Notes under the pieces: model-generated
What the model saw: the letters and a program-made list of their open reading frames with translations, nothing else
Database searches by the model: none
Told to the model about the DNA's origin: nothing
In this document: positions 46,820-55,437 of the stretch, piece after piece
Layout of the letters: each line of letters opens with the position of its first letter
How positions within the stretch are numbered: position 1 is the stretch's first letter
Assembly: GCA_050246015.1 (NCBI GenBank)
Contig: JBFWWU010000009.1
Span: 1 to 64,000, forward strand
Length of the DNA: 64,000 bases
Reading direction: 5' to 3'
Source: JTS-AC122 sp050246015
GTDB lineage: Bacteria; Planctomycetota; Phycisphaerae; Phycisphaerales; UBA1924
Program-made: the position numbers and the translations under genes

Positions 46820-47574
46820 GCTCCTTTCGTTGATGAGGAAACTGCTTGGCGTGATCTGGATGCAGCGGATGTCGGCCGCGCACGCCCCGCGCCCGGTCCT
46901 TGACGATCCAACGGTTGTCCCTTGACAAAGACATCCCAGAGCCTCGGCCGCGACTCTTCTCCGATCGGCTCCATCTCACCGCAATCGACGCGCAAATCGG
47001 CATTGCCAATGGGAGCGTCGATGAAGAGACAGTGGTGTGGCTTGGCGCCACCGGGGTACTCGTTCGGCCGGAAGAAGCGGCACCCCACGCACATCCGCGA
47101 AGTTGGTATGAGTCCCCGGTCTTCCATGATGCGGACCATACCGATCAGGCCGCGCAGCAGCGTGGCCCGCTCTGCCTCAGGCATCGCCTCGACGGCGTCA
47201 ACGATTGCTTTGGGCCACTCGGAAGCAACCGCAGCCTCACGCACGCCACGGGGCGTGAGTCGCAGTACGACGGCGCGTCCGTCGGCCGCGTCAGCTTCCT
47301 TGCAGAGCAGACCCTTCCCGACGAGCGCTCCCACCGCTTCGCTTGTCGTTCCCATTGTGACCGCCATCTGCTCAGAAACAGCCTTCACGCCTAGCGGTAC
47401 TCGGCTGCCGGCGACGATCGCCAGAATCTGCGACTGGGTCGGAGTCAAGCCACGCCGCCCTGACGCTGCCCACTGCGCGTGTCGGAAGACGAGTGCGATC
47501 TTCGCAAACCCAGCGATCACGAGCTCCCCCGTGGTCGGGATGTCACCAGATGACGGTCGAGCGTGTCGCGGCAC
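46816..47574 (-). CDS. MarR-type regulator with cysteine-rich tail
   Basis: A 252-residue regulator. Residues about 15-150 form a winged helix of the MarR family (LTPTQSQILAIVAGSRVPLG, then VTMGTTSEAVGALVGKGLL, and the wing DGRAVVLRLTPRGVREAA). The tail (about 160-215) has MCVGCRFFRPNEY, then HHCLFIDAPIG and VDCGEME: C-x2-C, C, and C, four cysteines and nearby histidines that could hold an Fe-S cluster or zinc. A metal-bound MarR would suit sensing of NO or oxygen. The remaining tail is Ser/Arg-rich. It overlaps the thioredoxin-like gene and lies divergent from the AhpD-like gene. Confidence 0.8.
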   Translation of the reverse strand: MPRHARPSSGDIPTTGELVIAGFAKIALVFRHAQWAASGRRGLTPTQSQILAIVAGSRVPLGVKAVSEQMAVTMGTTSEAVGALVGKGLLCKEADAADGRAVVLRLTPRGVREAAVASEWPKAIVDAVEAMPEAERATLLRGLIGMVRIMEDRGLIPTSRMCVGCRFFRPNEYPGGAKPHHCLFIDAPIGNADLRVDCGEMEPIGEESRPRLWDVFVKGQPLDRQGPGAGRARPTSAASRSRQAVSSSTKGA

Positions 47575-47665
47575 GCAGCATACTATGGAGTCCGAAGTAT
47601 CTGGGTCAACCGGCGGGCGTGACGCGTCAGTTCCCGGATTTCAAGGCAATACGAAGGAGGAACCC

Positions 47666-48019
47666 ATGACCGATCCGTTCGACTCGCAATCCCTCAAGGC
47701 CCAAACAGCGCAGCGGCGCGAGCTCACGGCCGAGGCGACGGCCGCGTTCCAGGCCTTCTCGGGGTCTGTCTTCGCTGCGGGCGCGCTTGACGCCAAGACC
47801 AAGCAGATCATCGCCGTCGCGGTGGCGCATGCGACGCAATGCCACCAGTGCATCCGCTCCCACACGAAGTCGGCGCTGCGCGCGGGCGCGACGCCGCGCG
47901 AGTTGATGGAGGCCGCGTGGGTCGCGGCGGAGATGCGTGCCGGGGGCGCATACGCTCACTCGAACATCATGCTCGCGACGATCAACCAGGAGCAGGGAGC
48001 GCGGGAGGGCAGGTCGTGA
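47666..48019 (+). CDS. AhpD-like/carboxymuconolactone decarboxylase family protein
   Basis: A 117-residue helical protein with the AhpD core KQIIAVAVAHATQCHQCIRS, where C-x2-C and the following histidine (HTKSALRAG) match the peroxidase-reductase site of AhpD. It starts at ATG 47666 with AAGGAGG five bases upstream. It likely reduces peroxides or peroxynitrite, or acts as a reductase partner. It is divergent from the MarR-type regulator, which may control it, and its stop overlaps the DUF488 start. Confidence 0.85.
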   Translation: MTDPFDSQSLKAQTAQRRELTAEATAAFQAFSGSVFAAGALDAKTKQIIAVAVAHATQCHQCIRSHTKSALRAGATPRELMEAAWVAAEMRAGGAYAHSNIMLATINQEQGAREGRS

Positions 48020-48444
48020 GCGGCACGCAGATCCCGACGCGGGGCGATGAACGGCCAAGCGTCCGGCTCAAGCGCGTGTACGCACCGGCGGCGGCATCGG
48101 ACGGATTTCGCGTCCTGGTGGACCGTCTCTGGCCGCGCGGCCTGACGAAGCAAGAGGCCCGGGTGGATCGGTGGCTCAAGGCGGTCGCTCCATCCTCAGG
48201 CTTGCGGCGGTGGTACCACGCAGACCTCCTGCGTTGGGGGGAGTTCCGCAGGCGATACAAGCTCGAGCTCTCTCGCGCAGAAACCCCCAGCAACGCCGCT
48301 CTCAACGAACTCCGCGAGATCGTGCGTGCTCACTGCGAGCGCGGCGGCCAGGGTGTGACGCTGGTGTTCGGTGCGAAGGATGAAGAGCGGAACCATGCAA
48401 TTGTCCTGCTCCAGGTGCTGCTGGGCAGCGCCCGTAGTGCTTAG
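48016..48444 (+). CDS. DUF488-family protein
   Basis: A 142-residue protein of the DUF488 family. The signature VRLKRVYAPAAASDGFRVLV, then DRLWPRGLTKQEARVDRWLK is complete, followed by APSSGLRRWYHADLLRWGEF and VTLVFGAKDEERNHAIVLL. It starts at GTG 48016, overlapping the previous stop by four bases. Function unknown; these small proteins are often found beside haemoglobin and stress genes. The gene is the last before the first repeat copy. Confidence 0.85.
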   Translation: MSGTQIPTRGDERPSVRLKRVYAPAAASDGFRVLVDRLWPRGLTKQEARVDRWLKAVAPSSGLRRWYHADLLRWGEFRRRYKLELSRAETPSNAALNELREIVRAHCERGGQGVTLVFGAKDEERNHAIVLLQVLLGSARSA

Positions 48445-48485
48445 CCTGTCGCCAAGCGACGAATGCACCGACTAAATCAGTGGGA

Positions 48486-48704
48486 ATGCGGCCGATCGGC
48501 ATGCTGCCCGAGAAATCATGCGGAATCTTGAGGTCTCCGATCGGTCTCCCGCCGCCAGGATTAACCGGAGACGCCCGGCATAACCCTGCCGGAGGACCGC
48601 ATCCCGATGCGAAGTCTCTGGGGCTCTGAAAGGGGGTTCGTCAGATAACCCCACGCCCACTATTCGCATAACCCCCGGGTTACAAACCCGGGGGTTGTCG
48701 TTTC
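48486..48704 (+). repeat. Island repeat, copy 1
   Basis: About 219 bases that recur at 51226-51445 with strong similarity and at 56060-56178 in part. The blocks GAAATCATGCGGAATCT, ATTAACCGGAGAC, CGATGCGAAGTCTCTGGGG and GGGGGTTCGTCAGATAACCCC are shared. Several short hairpins can form: GTCTCC with GGAGAC, CCGGCA with TGCCGG, and GGGGTT with AACCCC. The copy ends in a perfect 12-pair stem AACCCCCGGGTT (48670-48681) with AACCCGGGGGTT (48685-48696), then GTCGTTT. This looks like a structured RNA or a recombination site with its own terminator. It follows the DUF488 stop by about 40 bases. Confidence 0.8.
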
Positions 48705-49009
48705 AAGGACAGTCCCGAGCTTCTGCTCGTGCGAACCAAGACTTCTCGCACCAGACCCCGCCAGTCAGGACCCATCTCTGCGGTGTTTTCGCGTCGGAGC
48801 CACGGATACGAGTCGTGATCGAACGAGGCCTCGACTCGGCCTCTTAAGCCGCGGAACTCGGCATCGGTCTGGCGCAAGATCAGTCGTAAGGTCTCTCTCG
48901 CCACGCAGCAGGCGGAGTGAGCGGTCAACTCCCGTGAAACGATGGCGAAACCGTTGCGCTCGAGCACACGGAGCAACGGCAGGCTGTGGCCCGCGGCCGT
49001 GGCAATCAA
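48680..49009 (-). CDS. Hypothetical protein downstream of the propeller gene
   Basis: A 109-residue predicted protein that I do not recognise. Its start at 49009 overlaps the stop of the upstream propeller gene by four bases, which favours real translation. The C-terminal few residues run into the palindrome of repeat copy 1. It contains a Cys-Cys pair (HSACCVARE) and no membrane helix. Low confidence; it could be a decayed gene. Confidence 0.35.
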   Translation of the reverse strand: MIATAAGHSLPLLRVLERNGFAIVSRELTAHSACCVARETLRLILRQTDAEFRGLRGRVEASFDHDSYPWLRRENTAEMGPDWRGLVREVLVRTSRSSGLSLKRQPPGL

Positions 49010-50139
49010 GGGCTGAACCTCTCGAAGGCCCTTCCGTTAAATCTGTGCACGCCGGCGCCCTGCGTGCAGACCCACAGAATCTCATTCGCATCCATGTACA
49101 TCGAGTAGATCCACACAGGTGCTCCCTTTTCGTCCAACACGGGGTAGTGCGTCGTCGTCGTGCCGTTGTACCGGTACACACCGTCGCCGAGCGTGGCGAA
49201 CCAGAGGTCGCCGCGCTTGTCGCGGTGTGCCGACACAAACGCGCCGATCGGGTCGTTCGACCCAAGCCCGGGCTCTGTCGTCATCACGAGCGCACCCACC
49301 GCCGGCGCGCCCGCCGGCGCGGGCGCGGCACCGGGCGTGCCCGGCCCGGCCTTCAAAGACACATCATGCCGCCTTCCCGTCGCGGTGAACCAGAACTTAC
49401 CGTCCTTGTCCTCCACGACGCCGCGCACTCCAAAACTGTTGTTCCATGCGGGTCCCCATGCCAGCGTCGTGCCGTCGTACCGGCACACCCCGAGCAACGA
49501 GGTCCCGAACCACAGGTGCCCGCGGCTGTCCTTCATGATCGTGAACACGTCGTACGGCGAATATCTCGCGTTCGGAAACTTATCACGCGGGACCTCCGCG
49601 TAGTGCTCATCGCCGGCCTTCGTCGTCGGAAACGTCAAGAAATGCACGACGTTCCCGTCAAATCGGTACACACCGGGAACATTCGAGCCGCCGGAAAACC
49701 ACAAGTCGTTTGCGTCGAGCCTCCACGTGGCGTCGGTATCAGTCTTCACGTCGACGGGCTGGAAGCGTGCGCCGTCAAACCTGCGAAACGCGTTCTCGCC
49801 GCTCACGACGACGAGATTCCCCGCCGGGTCCTGCTGCACGCCCGCGATGTGGTTGCCGGCCAGCCCGTCATCGGTGGTGTAGCGCACGATGCGTGTTCCG
49901 TTGTAGTGAAAGAGACCGTTCTCCCGCGACGCAAACCAGTACGACCCGTCCTTCCCCTGCACGACGCTCGCGATATGGCTGTCGAGTGCGAAGACGACCG
50001 AACCCGACGGTGGCGGGCCGGTCGGCGTGGGTGGCGAACAGCAACCGCCCGAGAACGCCACGACGGCTCCGCAGACGACCGCCAAGAGCTGCGATCGGTG
50101 CGTCGTGTCCGCCGACGAATCGAACTCGCGATTCCGCAT
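49006..50139 (-). CDS. Secreted beta-propeller protein (two-component-propeller type)
   Basis: A 377-residue protein. The N-terminus has a hydrophobic signal segment (about 17-33) ending SGGCC, a weak lipoprotein-like box. The rest is a beta-propeller of about seven blades with repeated Trp-Phe and Tyr-Asn-Gly phrases: SYWFASRENGLFHYNG, HLWFGTSLLGVCRYDG, KFWFTATG, DLWFATLGDGVYRYNG and ILWVCTQGAGVHRFNG. This is the ligand-binding propeller usually found at the front of hybrid sensor kinases (Reg_prop). Here there is no kinase domain, so it is a free sensor or binding protein. Start ATG 50139. Confidence 0.75.
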   Translation of the reverse strand: MRNREFDSSADTTHRSQLLAVVCGAVVAFSGGCCSPPTPTGPPPSGSVVFALDSHIASVVQGKDGSYWFASRENGLFHYNGTRIVRYTTDDGLAGNHIAGVQQDPAGNLVVVSGENAFRRFDGARFQPVDVKTDTDATWRLDANDLWFSGGSNVPGVYRFDGNVVHFLTFPTTKAGDEHYAEVPRDKFPNARYSPYDVFTIMKDSRGHLWFGTSLLGVCRYDGTTLAWGPAWNNSFGVRGVVEDKDGKFWFTATGRRHDVSLKAGPGTPGAAPAPAGAPAVGALVMTTEPGLGSNDPIGAFVSAHRDKRGDLWFATLGDGVYRYNGTTTTHYPVLDEKGAPVWIYSMYMDANEILWVCTQGAGVHRFNGRAFERFSP

Positions 50140-50153
50140 CAGTGGTACTCCTG

Positions 50154-50573
50154 TCACCGCCCGGCCGTGCACCGACGAGGCAGACGCTGCATGAGCAGTG
50201 TTCGCCGCGGCGTCGATGGCGCTCGTCCGAAACGTCCGCCGATTGCTTCGGCGGCGATCCTGCACACTGCCGGCATGACCGTCATAGAGGTTAGGGCGCC
50301 ACTCAAGAGCCTCGGCTGTAACTCATGCGGCGCACATGCGGCCAAGCCAGGCGCCCCAGGCGACCAGTTCGGCGTGAGCGTGTGCCCTTCGTCTCCCCCG
50401 CGCCATCTTGTGCTGAGCCGCGCCCACAACGGGTCACAGGCCAGTGGCAAGAGCCGCTCGGCCGCTGATTTGTCGCACGCAGCCGCGGCACTAATCAGGA
50501 TGGTGGCGTCAGTGTGCTGCATGTCGCCTTCGGCCGCGGCGTTCATCAGAATCGTGGCGTCTTCCTGCTCCAT
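50154..50573 (-). pseudogene. Decayed ECF sigma factor gene
   Basis: The frame from 50573 begins with DATILMNAAAEGD, then DATILISAAAACDKSAAERLL, and continues PLACDPLWARLSTRWRGGD and EGHTLTPNW. This parallels LMNAAANGDKAAADRLLPL, then DHLRKAAQVDMMGERNGHTL in the intact ECF factor at 54072. The first 20 residues look duplicated. After about residue 80 the match is lost, and a possible later block (RIAAEAIGGRF against AAAEAMRRIL) is out of register. No full sigma-4 region can be read. This is a decayed paralogue beside the propeller gene. Confidence 0.65.
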
Positions 50574-50661
50574 GGGGATGAGTGGGATTGTACAGAAAGC
50601 CCAAACGCGGACCGGCCCCGCGGCACCCGACTGAACCTGCCGGACCGATGCACCTCACAGG

Positions 50662-51220
50662 TTACCCGCCAAACAGAGAGCCCTGCGTCCCCCTAGCAAC
50701 TCGACGAATCTCCACCGGCATCTCGGGATAATCCCCGAACGAGCCCTGCCGGCGGCCCGCGGGAGGTGAAACCGGACGGGCGCTGCCCTCTTGCTCCATC
50801 AGCCGCAGCGCGTCCAGATAGTTGCACGCGGGGGTGTTGGCGAGGGCGAACTCCCCGATCGCCTGAACCGTCATCGTCTGACCCGCTAGCTCGGCGACCA
50901 GGTCCCGAGCCAACTCTGCGTCGCCGTATACGAACAACGAACTTCGCTCCGAAACAAATTTATCGGAGAACTCGAACCCGCCAGAGCGGTCCACTGACCA
51001 CATGGCTCGCTTCATTTGCTCCAGACCCTCGAACTTGTTCGTACAGAAGAAGAGCCAGTAGATCACGCGGTGATCCGCATCGCGCATGGCAAATGGGTAG
51101 GCGAACTTCGCACCGCCCCGGCTGCGAAGGGCTTCCAAGTAGATTCGCCGAAAGAGGTTCTCCTTATCCTGTCCGCTGCGATCGACCACTTCTCGCCACT
51201 CGTCGCCGCCAAAAGCCTTA
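50662..51220 (-). pseudogene. TcmP (three-Cys-motif partner) C-terminal fragment
   Basis: The frame contains the second half of a TcmP protein: FGGDEWREVV, then NLFRRIYLEALRSRGGAKFA, PFAMRDADHRVIYWLFFCTN, MKRAMWSVDRSGGFEFSD and VQAIGEFALANTPACNYL. Full TcmP proteins are about 350 residues with an N-terminal catalytic-like half (DLFAGPG type). That half is missing here. Readable similarity starts at about 51220, a few bases from the start of repeat copy 2 at 51226. The partner gene DUF5131 (the three-Cys-motif protein) is absent. TcmP pairs are often in defence or mobile contexts; its exact role is not established. Confidence 0.75.
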
Positions 51221-51225
51221 GTGAT

Positions 51226-51445
51226 ATGCGGCCGATCCGCCCGCTGCCCGGGAAATCATGCGGAATCTGGAGTTCTCCGGTCGGTCTCCGGCTGCCCGGA
51301 TTAACCGGAGACACCCGGCATAACCCTGCCGGGAGGGCACATCCCGATGCGAAGTCTCTGGGGCTCTGAAAGGGGGTTCGTCAGATAACCCCACGCCCAC
51401 TATTCGCATAACCCCCGGGTTGCAGAACTCGGGGGTTGTCGTTTC
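51226..51445 (+). repeat. Island repeat, copy 2
   Basis: About 220 bases, closely similar to copy 1 along its whole length. The internal hairpin is better formed here: GTCTCCGG with CCGGAGAC. The terminal palindrome AACCCCCGGGTT ... AACTCGGGGGTT (51410-51437) has one wobble and is followed by GTCGTTTC. It lies between the TcmP fragment and the stop of the large kinase gene. Confidence 0.8.
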
Positions 51446-51512
51446 GGGGTCGGACGGCTGACCTTGCGGGACGCCGCTAAAACGGAGCTGGGGCACTGCC
51501 TCATGTCACTTC

Positions 51513-54062
51513 CTACTTGCGGGCGTCTGTCTTGGACTCGATGGAGATCGCTTCGCGGACGAGATCGTTGGCCTCTTTCTGCCGGCCTTGGGCGCCCAGC
51601 ACGGCCGCCAACTCACGAAGACTCCAAGGATCGCCGCGCTGTCCGCGCGCGACCGCGATCGTGCGGCGGATCTCCAGTCCCTCTCGCATGAAGGCTTCCG
51701 CGTCGGTGAGCCGGCCCTGGGAGGCTCGGAGCTTGCCGAGGTCAAAGAGCGTCCAGGCTACTTCGTCCTCTTCGGGAACAAACTGCCGCTGGATATCGAG
51801 CGCGTCGGCTAGAGCACGTTCGGCTTCTTCGTAGCGCCCGGCCGCGGTGTACGCCGCACCGAGTTTGGAGAGCGCTCGTGCGACGACTCGGTGCCGATCT
51901 CCGTACGCCGCGCGACGGATCAGAAGCGCCTCCTGGCAGTTGGCAATGGCCTCGTCGAACTTGCCGGCGCTCAGCAGGCAGCTCGTCAGTTCTGAGAGAA
52001 GGACTCCGGCGACTTGGTTGCTCTTTGCGCCGTACACCCGGCGAGTGCGCTGGAGTTCATCGCGGTACAGAGGCTCGGCCTCGGCGTACCTCCCCTGCTG
52101 CAGATACAGGTTGCCGAGGTAGTTGATCGCTTCGATCGTGTCGGGATGATCCTCGCCCTGCACCTTTCGTCGAAGTTCGAGCGCCCGTACCCGGGGGGGC
52201 TCGGCCTCTTCGAAGCGGCCCATCGACGAGAGCGCCCAGCTCACCTTCTCCATGGACGAAATCGTGTCCGGGTCTTCCTCGCCAAACGCGTTCATGCGCC
52301 GCTCCAACGCCCGGCGAGCCGTCGCCTCGGCCTCGGCGTAGCGCCCCTGTTGGTGTAGCACAATCCCGAGGTTGTGCATCGCCAGGAGGGTCTGGCGGTG
52401 CGATGGACCGATAACACGTTCGCGGATCTCCAAGGCTGCGGCGTACTCACGCTCGGCGCTGTACGAGTCATGCAGCGAGGTCCAGTAGATGGTGCCCAAT
52501 CTGAATCGCACGTCGGCCTCGATCACCGGATCGTCGCGGAACTGCCCCGCGTCAAGCCGCTTGCTCGCGGCCTCCAAGACCGATCGCACGCTCACCTCCC
52601 GACCGGTAGCCTGGTTCGGATCCAGTGCGGTGAACATGTTTCCCAGGAACTCGCTGAGGCGAGCGGCCCGTGCGGCCTTGAGCGCAGCGTCCTCGGCGTT
52701 GGTTTCCGCGGCCCGGCGCTGAACCTCTTCTCTCTGGAGCGCCCGCTCCGCCCGGATCAAGCCCGCGCCAAGGCCTACGAGGCCGACGATGAGTGACGCG
52801 CCGATGACGCACGCGAGAATGACGCCCATCCGATTGCGTCGCATGAACTTCCGCAACCGGTAGCGTCTCGACTGTGGCGCTGCGTGAATCGACCCGCCCC
52901 GAAGATGCCGCTGCACGTCCTCCGCCAACCCCCCCGCCGATTCGTACCGCCGCATCCGGTTCTTTTCGAGCGCCTTCATCACGATCCAGTCGAGTTCACC
53001 GCGGATGATGGTGCCGAGGCGGTGCGGTTCGGACTTTCGATGCGCGGCAACGGCCGCGAGCGTGTCAGCGGACTGGCTGATCCGGGTGCTGGGCTTGGGT
53101 GGCTCGACCTCGCGGATGATCCGCTGAATCTCGGCATAGGCCGCCGAGCGGAGATCCTTGCCACTGAACGGCGTCGTACCCGTCAGCAACTCGTAAAGCA
53201 GCACGCCCAGCGAGTACACGTCGCTGCGAGTGTCGATGTCCAGAGACCCCTCGGCCTGCTCCGGGCTCATGTACTCCGGGGTGCCGATCAGCGCGTGGTG
53301 TTCGGTGAAGAGCGTCTTCTCGGTCAACTTGCTCGAGGTCGCTTTGGCGATGCCGAAGTCGATGACTTTTGCGTGCGGCATTCCGTCCAGCGTGGTCACG
53401 AGGATGTTGCTGGGCTTGAGATCCCGGTGGATGATCCCCTTCGTGTGCGCGTGCTGAACGGCCGCGCAGACCTGGGCGAACAGTTCCAGTCGCTCGGTGA
53501 TTGAGAGGCTGTTCTTGTCGCAATACTCGACGATCGGGTCGCCCTTCACCAGATCCATCACGAAGTACGGCCGCCCCGTCTCAGTCGCACCCGCGTCGAG
53601 CACCTTGGCAATGTTGGGGTGGTCCATCATCGCCAGCGCCTGCCGCTCGGCCTCGAAGCGAGCGATCACCTGGCGGGTGTCCATCCCCAACTTGATGATT
53701 TTCAGAGCGACCTTGCGGGAGACGGGCCGCTCCTGCTCGGCCAGGAACACCGAGCCGAAGCCGCCCTCGCCGATCAGTTGGAGTAACTTGTACGGCCCGA
53801 TGCACGTGCCGGGCTGTTCGAGAGGACGCGCGACCGCGGTCGGTGCGGGGAGGCTCCCCGTCACGCCGAGCCCCTCGGCCGCGGTGGGCGCCGCCATGAA
53901 GCGGTCCGCACGCTCTTCGGCTCGGAGGAGCGCCTCCACTTCTTCGCGAAGGGCCTGATCGTCACTGCACTCCCGTGTGAGCAACGCAGCGCGGTCGGAG
54001 CGCGGAATCTCGGAAAGTTCCATGAATATCCGGCGAGCTTCTTGCTTGCTGTTTGAAGGCAT
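51513..54062 (-). CDS. Ser/Thr protein kinase with tetratricopeptide repeats
   Basis: An 849-residue protein. The kinase domain (about 90-370) has GEGGFGSVFLAEQ, then VALKIIK, HRDLKPSN, the intact DFG (IDFGIAKATS) and GTPEYMSPEQ. A membrane helix follows (about 413-435, VILACVIGASLIVGLVGLGA). The outside part carries about eight TPR units, such as YAEAEATARRALERRMNAFG and YAEAEPLYRDELQRTRRVYG. This kinase-TPR architecture next to an ECF sigma factor is a common planctomycete pair. The sigma gene sits nine bases upstream on the same strand. The kinase may sense an outside ligand through TPRs and phosphorylate the sigma factor or another target. Start ATG 54062. Confidence 0.9.
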   Translation of the reverse strand: MPSNSKQEARRIFMELSEIPRSDRAALLTRECSDDQALREEVEALLRAEERADRFMAAPTAAEGLGVTGSLPAPTAVARPLEQPGTCIGPYKLLQLIGEGGFGSVFLAEQERPVSRKVALKIIKLGMDTRQVIARFEAERQALAMMDHPNIAKVLDAGATETGRPYFVMDLVKGDPIVEYCDKNSLSITERLELFAQVCAAVQHAHTKGIIHRDLKPSNILVTTLDGMPHAKVIDFGIAKATSSKLTEKTLFTEHHALIGTPEYMSPEQAEGSLDIDTRSDVYSLGVLLYELLTGTTPFSGKDLRSAAYAEIQRIIREVEPPKPSTRISQSADTLAAVAAHRKSEPHRLGTIIRGELDWIVMKALEKNRMRRYESAGGLAEDVQRHLRGGSIHAAPQSRRYRLRKFMRRNRMGVILACVIGASLIVGLVGLGAGLIRAERALQREEVQRRAAETNAEDAALKAARAARLSEFLGNMFTALDPNQATGREVSVRSVLEAASKRLDAGQFRDDPVIEADVRFRLGTIYWTSLHDSYSAEREYAAALEIRERVIGPSHRQTLLAMHNLGIVLHQQGRYAEAEATARRALERRMNAFGEEDPDTISSMEKVSWALSSMGRFEEAEPPRVRALELRRKVQGEDHPDTIEAINYLGNLYLQQGRYAEAEPLYRDELQRTRRVYGAKSNQVAGVLLSELTSCLLSAGKFDEAIANCQEALLIRRAAYGDRHRVVARALSKLGAAYTAAGRYEEAERALADALDIQRQFVPEEDEVAWTLFDLGKLRASQGRLTDAEAFMREGLEIRRTIAVARGQRGDPWSLRELAAVLGAQGRQKEANDLVREAISIESKTDARK

Positions 54063-54071
54063 GATGACGCC

Positions 54072-54647
54072 TCATGTGCTCTGGTCGAGATCACGGTAAA
54101 GCGCGACCCGGGCATAAGACCACACGCGAGCGGCACTCCGGGGAGACATCCCGAGAGCTTGGGCCGCCTGGTCGACGCTCAGACCGGCGTAGAACCGCAG
54201 CCTGACCATCGCCGCAGCCTCGGGGTCATCGATCTCAAGGCGTTTGACGGCGGCATCAACCTCCTCGATCTGCTCCGGATCCGCTGCGGCCAGGGCCGCA
54301 ACGTTGTCAAGTCCCTCCAGCCGCGTCGTCCCGCCCCCTCGGCGCGCTCTCGAGCGGGCATGATCAAGCAGGATTCGGCGCATCGCTTCGGCCGCGGCGG
54401 CGTAGAAGTGGCCCCGGCTCGTCCATGCCACTTCGCGCGGCCCGACCAGTTTCAGATAGGCCTCGTGAACCAAGGCCGTGGCGGACAACGTGTGTCCGTT
54501 CCGTTCTCCCATCATGTCAACCTGGGCAGCTTTGCGGAGATGGTCGTAGACCAACGGGAGAAGCCGGTCGGCGGCAGCCTTATCGCCGTTCGCGGCTGCG
54601 TTCATGAGGAGCGTCGGGTCGTCGGGTTGCGGCGGTTCAGGAGACAT
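54072..54647 (-). CDS. ECF sigma factor (TIGR02999 type) paired with the kinase
   Basis: A 191-residue ECF sigma factor. Region 2 has LLPLVYDHLRKAAQVDM and the -10 recognition helix ATALVHEAYLKLVG; region 4 ends FYAGLSVDQAAQALGMSPRS and WSYARVALYRDL. The GDKAAADRLLPLVYDHLR start is characteristic of the planctomycete and acidobacterial ECF group (TIGR02999). The ATG at 54647 opens the domain; its start overlaps the end of the PEP-CTERM gene upstream (54637) by 11 bases. It likely directs RNA polymerase to genes controlled by the kinase signal. Confidence 0.9.
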   Translation of the reverse strand: MSPEPPQPDDPTLLMNAAANGDKAAADRLLPLVYDHLRKAAQVDMMGERNGHTLSATALVHEAYLKLVGPREVAWTSRGHFYAAAAEAMRRILLDHARSRARRGGGTTRLEGLDNVAALAAADPEQIEEVDAAVKRLEIDDPEAAAMVRLRFYAGLSVDQAAQALGMSPRSAARVWSYARVALYRDLDQST

Positions 54648-55437
54648 CGCTGTATGATAATCCCGCACGGCGCCGCCGCAGGCACGCCAAGCCCCCGGCC
54701 AACGCCAAGAGCGAAGTTCCCGGCGAGGGCACATACGTCGCGGTGACGTGCAAGTCGTCGAACCACACCTGCGTGTCGAAGGGCAGCAGGTCCAACTGCG
54801 AGGAGAGTTCCAACCAGATCGAATCCGGCACCGAGGTGGAGAACGCCGGGAAGTTCTGATAGGCGATTTGTCCGTTCATCCATCCGGTCACCCGGCCTGT
54901 CTGGTAATCCATGACGTGGCGAAACTCGAACGGCGTGCCGGCCGGGACAGGCAGTGAGTGCGGCAGGTCGTATCCGAAAATCAGTTGGCCGTCGTCGTTG
55001 GTGGCTCTCGCGTCCGTGACAAGGTCGACATCGCCGCGGTACAAGCCAACACCTCCGATGCTCAGATGGCTCGATTGAGGCGTGGGATCGTCGATGGCAC
55101 ATAGACCGGTGATCTCGATGAAGCGCAGGGGGTTACCGTTCAGGCTCGGCGCGATTGGTGCGCTCCGGCCGAGTCCGGCGTAGTTGTTGAATGATCCGAT
55201 CTCGACATCCTGCCCGCGGAGCAGGATGCTCTGCGAACCGCCCAGAGGGTTGACGCTCGTCACTCGACCGAAGTTCGGGTCCTCACCCTGGTACAGGAAC
55301 CATCCGTTCTGGCCCGCAATGGTGCCGAGCGTGTACCCCTCGCCGGGCTCGAACCCGCTCTGGAAAACCGTCACGGTCTGACCATGCGCCGCCATGGCGG
55401 CACACGCGACGATTGAACTGACGCAGATCCATTTCAT
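54637..55437 (-). CDS. PEP-CTERM surface protein
   Basis: A 266-residue secreted protein. The signal peptide is residues 1-19 (ending AAHGQ). The middle is beta-rich with a lectin-like feel (VFQSGFEPGEGYTLGTIAGQ, then GLYRGDVDLVTDARATNDDG). The C-terminus is a PEP-CTERM-type tail: VPSPGTSLLALAGGLACL then RRRR. The tail is a signal for an exosortase, none of which is in the window. Start ATG 55437 with GGAGG six bases upstream. It is in a run with the small PEP-CTERM gene and the ECF/kinase pair, perhaps a target of that sigma factor. Confidence 0.85.
   Translation of the reverse strand: MKWICVSSIVACAAMAAHGQTVTVFQSGFEPGEGYTLGTIAGQNGWFLYQGEDPNFGRVTSVNPLGGSQSILLRGQDVEIGSFNNYAGLGRSAPIAPSLNGNPLRFIEITGLCAIDDPTPQSSHLSIGGVGLYRGDVDLVTDARATNDDGQLIFGYDLPHSLPVPAGTPFEFRHVMDYQTGRVTGWMNGQIAYQNFPAFSTSVPDSIWLELSSQLDLLPFDTQVWFDDLHVTATYVPSPGTSLLALAGGLACLRRRRAGLSYSDVS

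Noticed and set aside
48570..48660. A full tRNA inside the repeat
   Set aside because: The T-arm-like hairpin has too large a loop and no anticodon arm or acceptor pairing can be drawn.
48472..48669. Short minus-strand frames shared by the repeat copies (MRIVGVGLSDEPPFRAPETS)
   Set aside because: They lie wholly in the repeat and have no ribosome binding site; similarity follows from the repeat DNA, and copy 3 does not keep the frame well.
48661..48681. TTCGCATAA in the repeats resembles a XerC half-site of dif
   Set aside because: The XerD half-site is not found at the right spacing; a terminator-type palindrome follows instead.
48486..51445. CRISPR array
   Set aside because: Only two long copies 2.7 kb apart plus a partial third, with genes between; no short regular repeat-spacer units and no cas genes.
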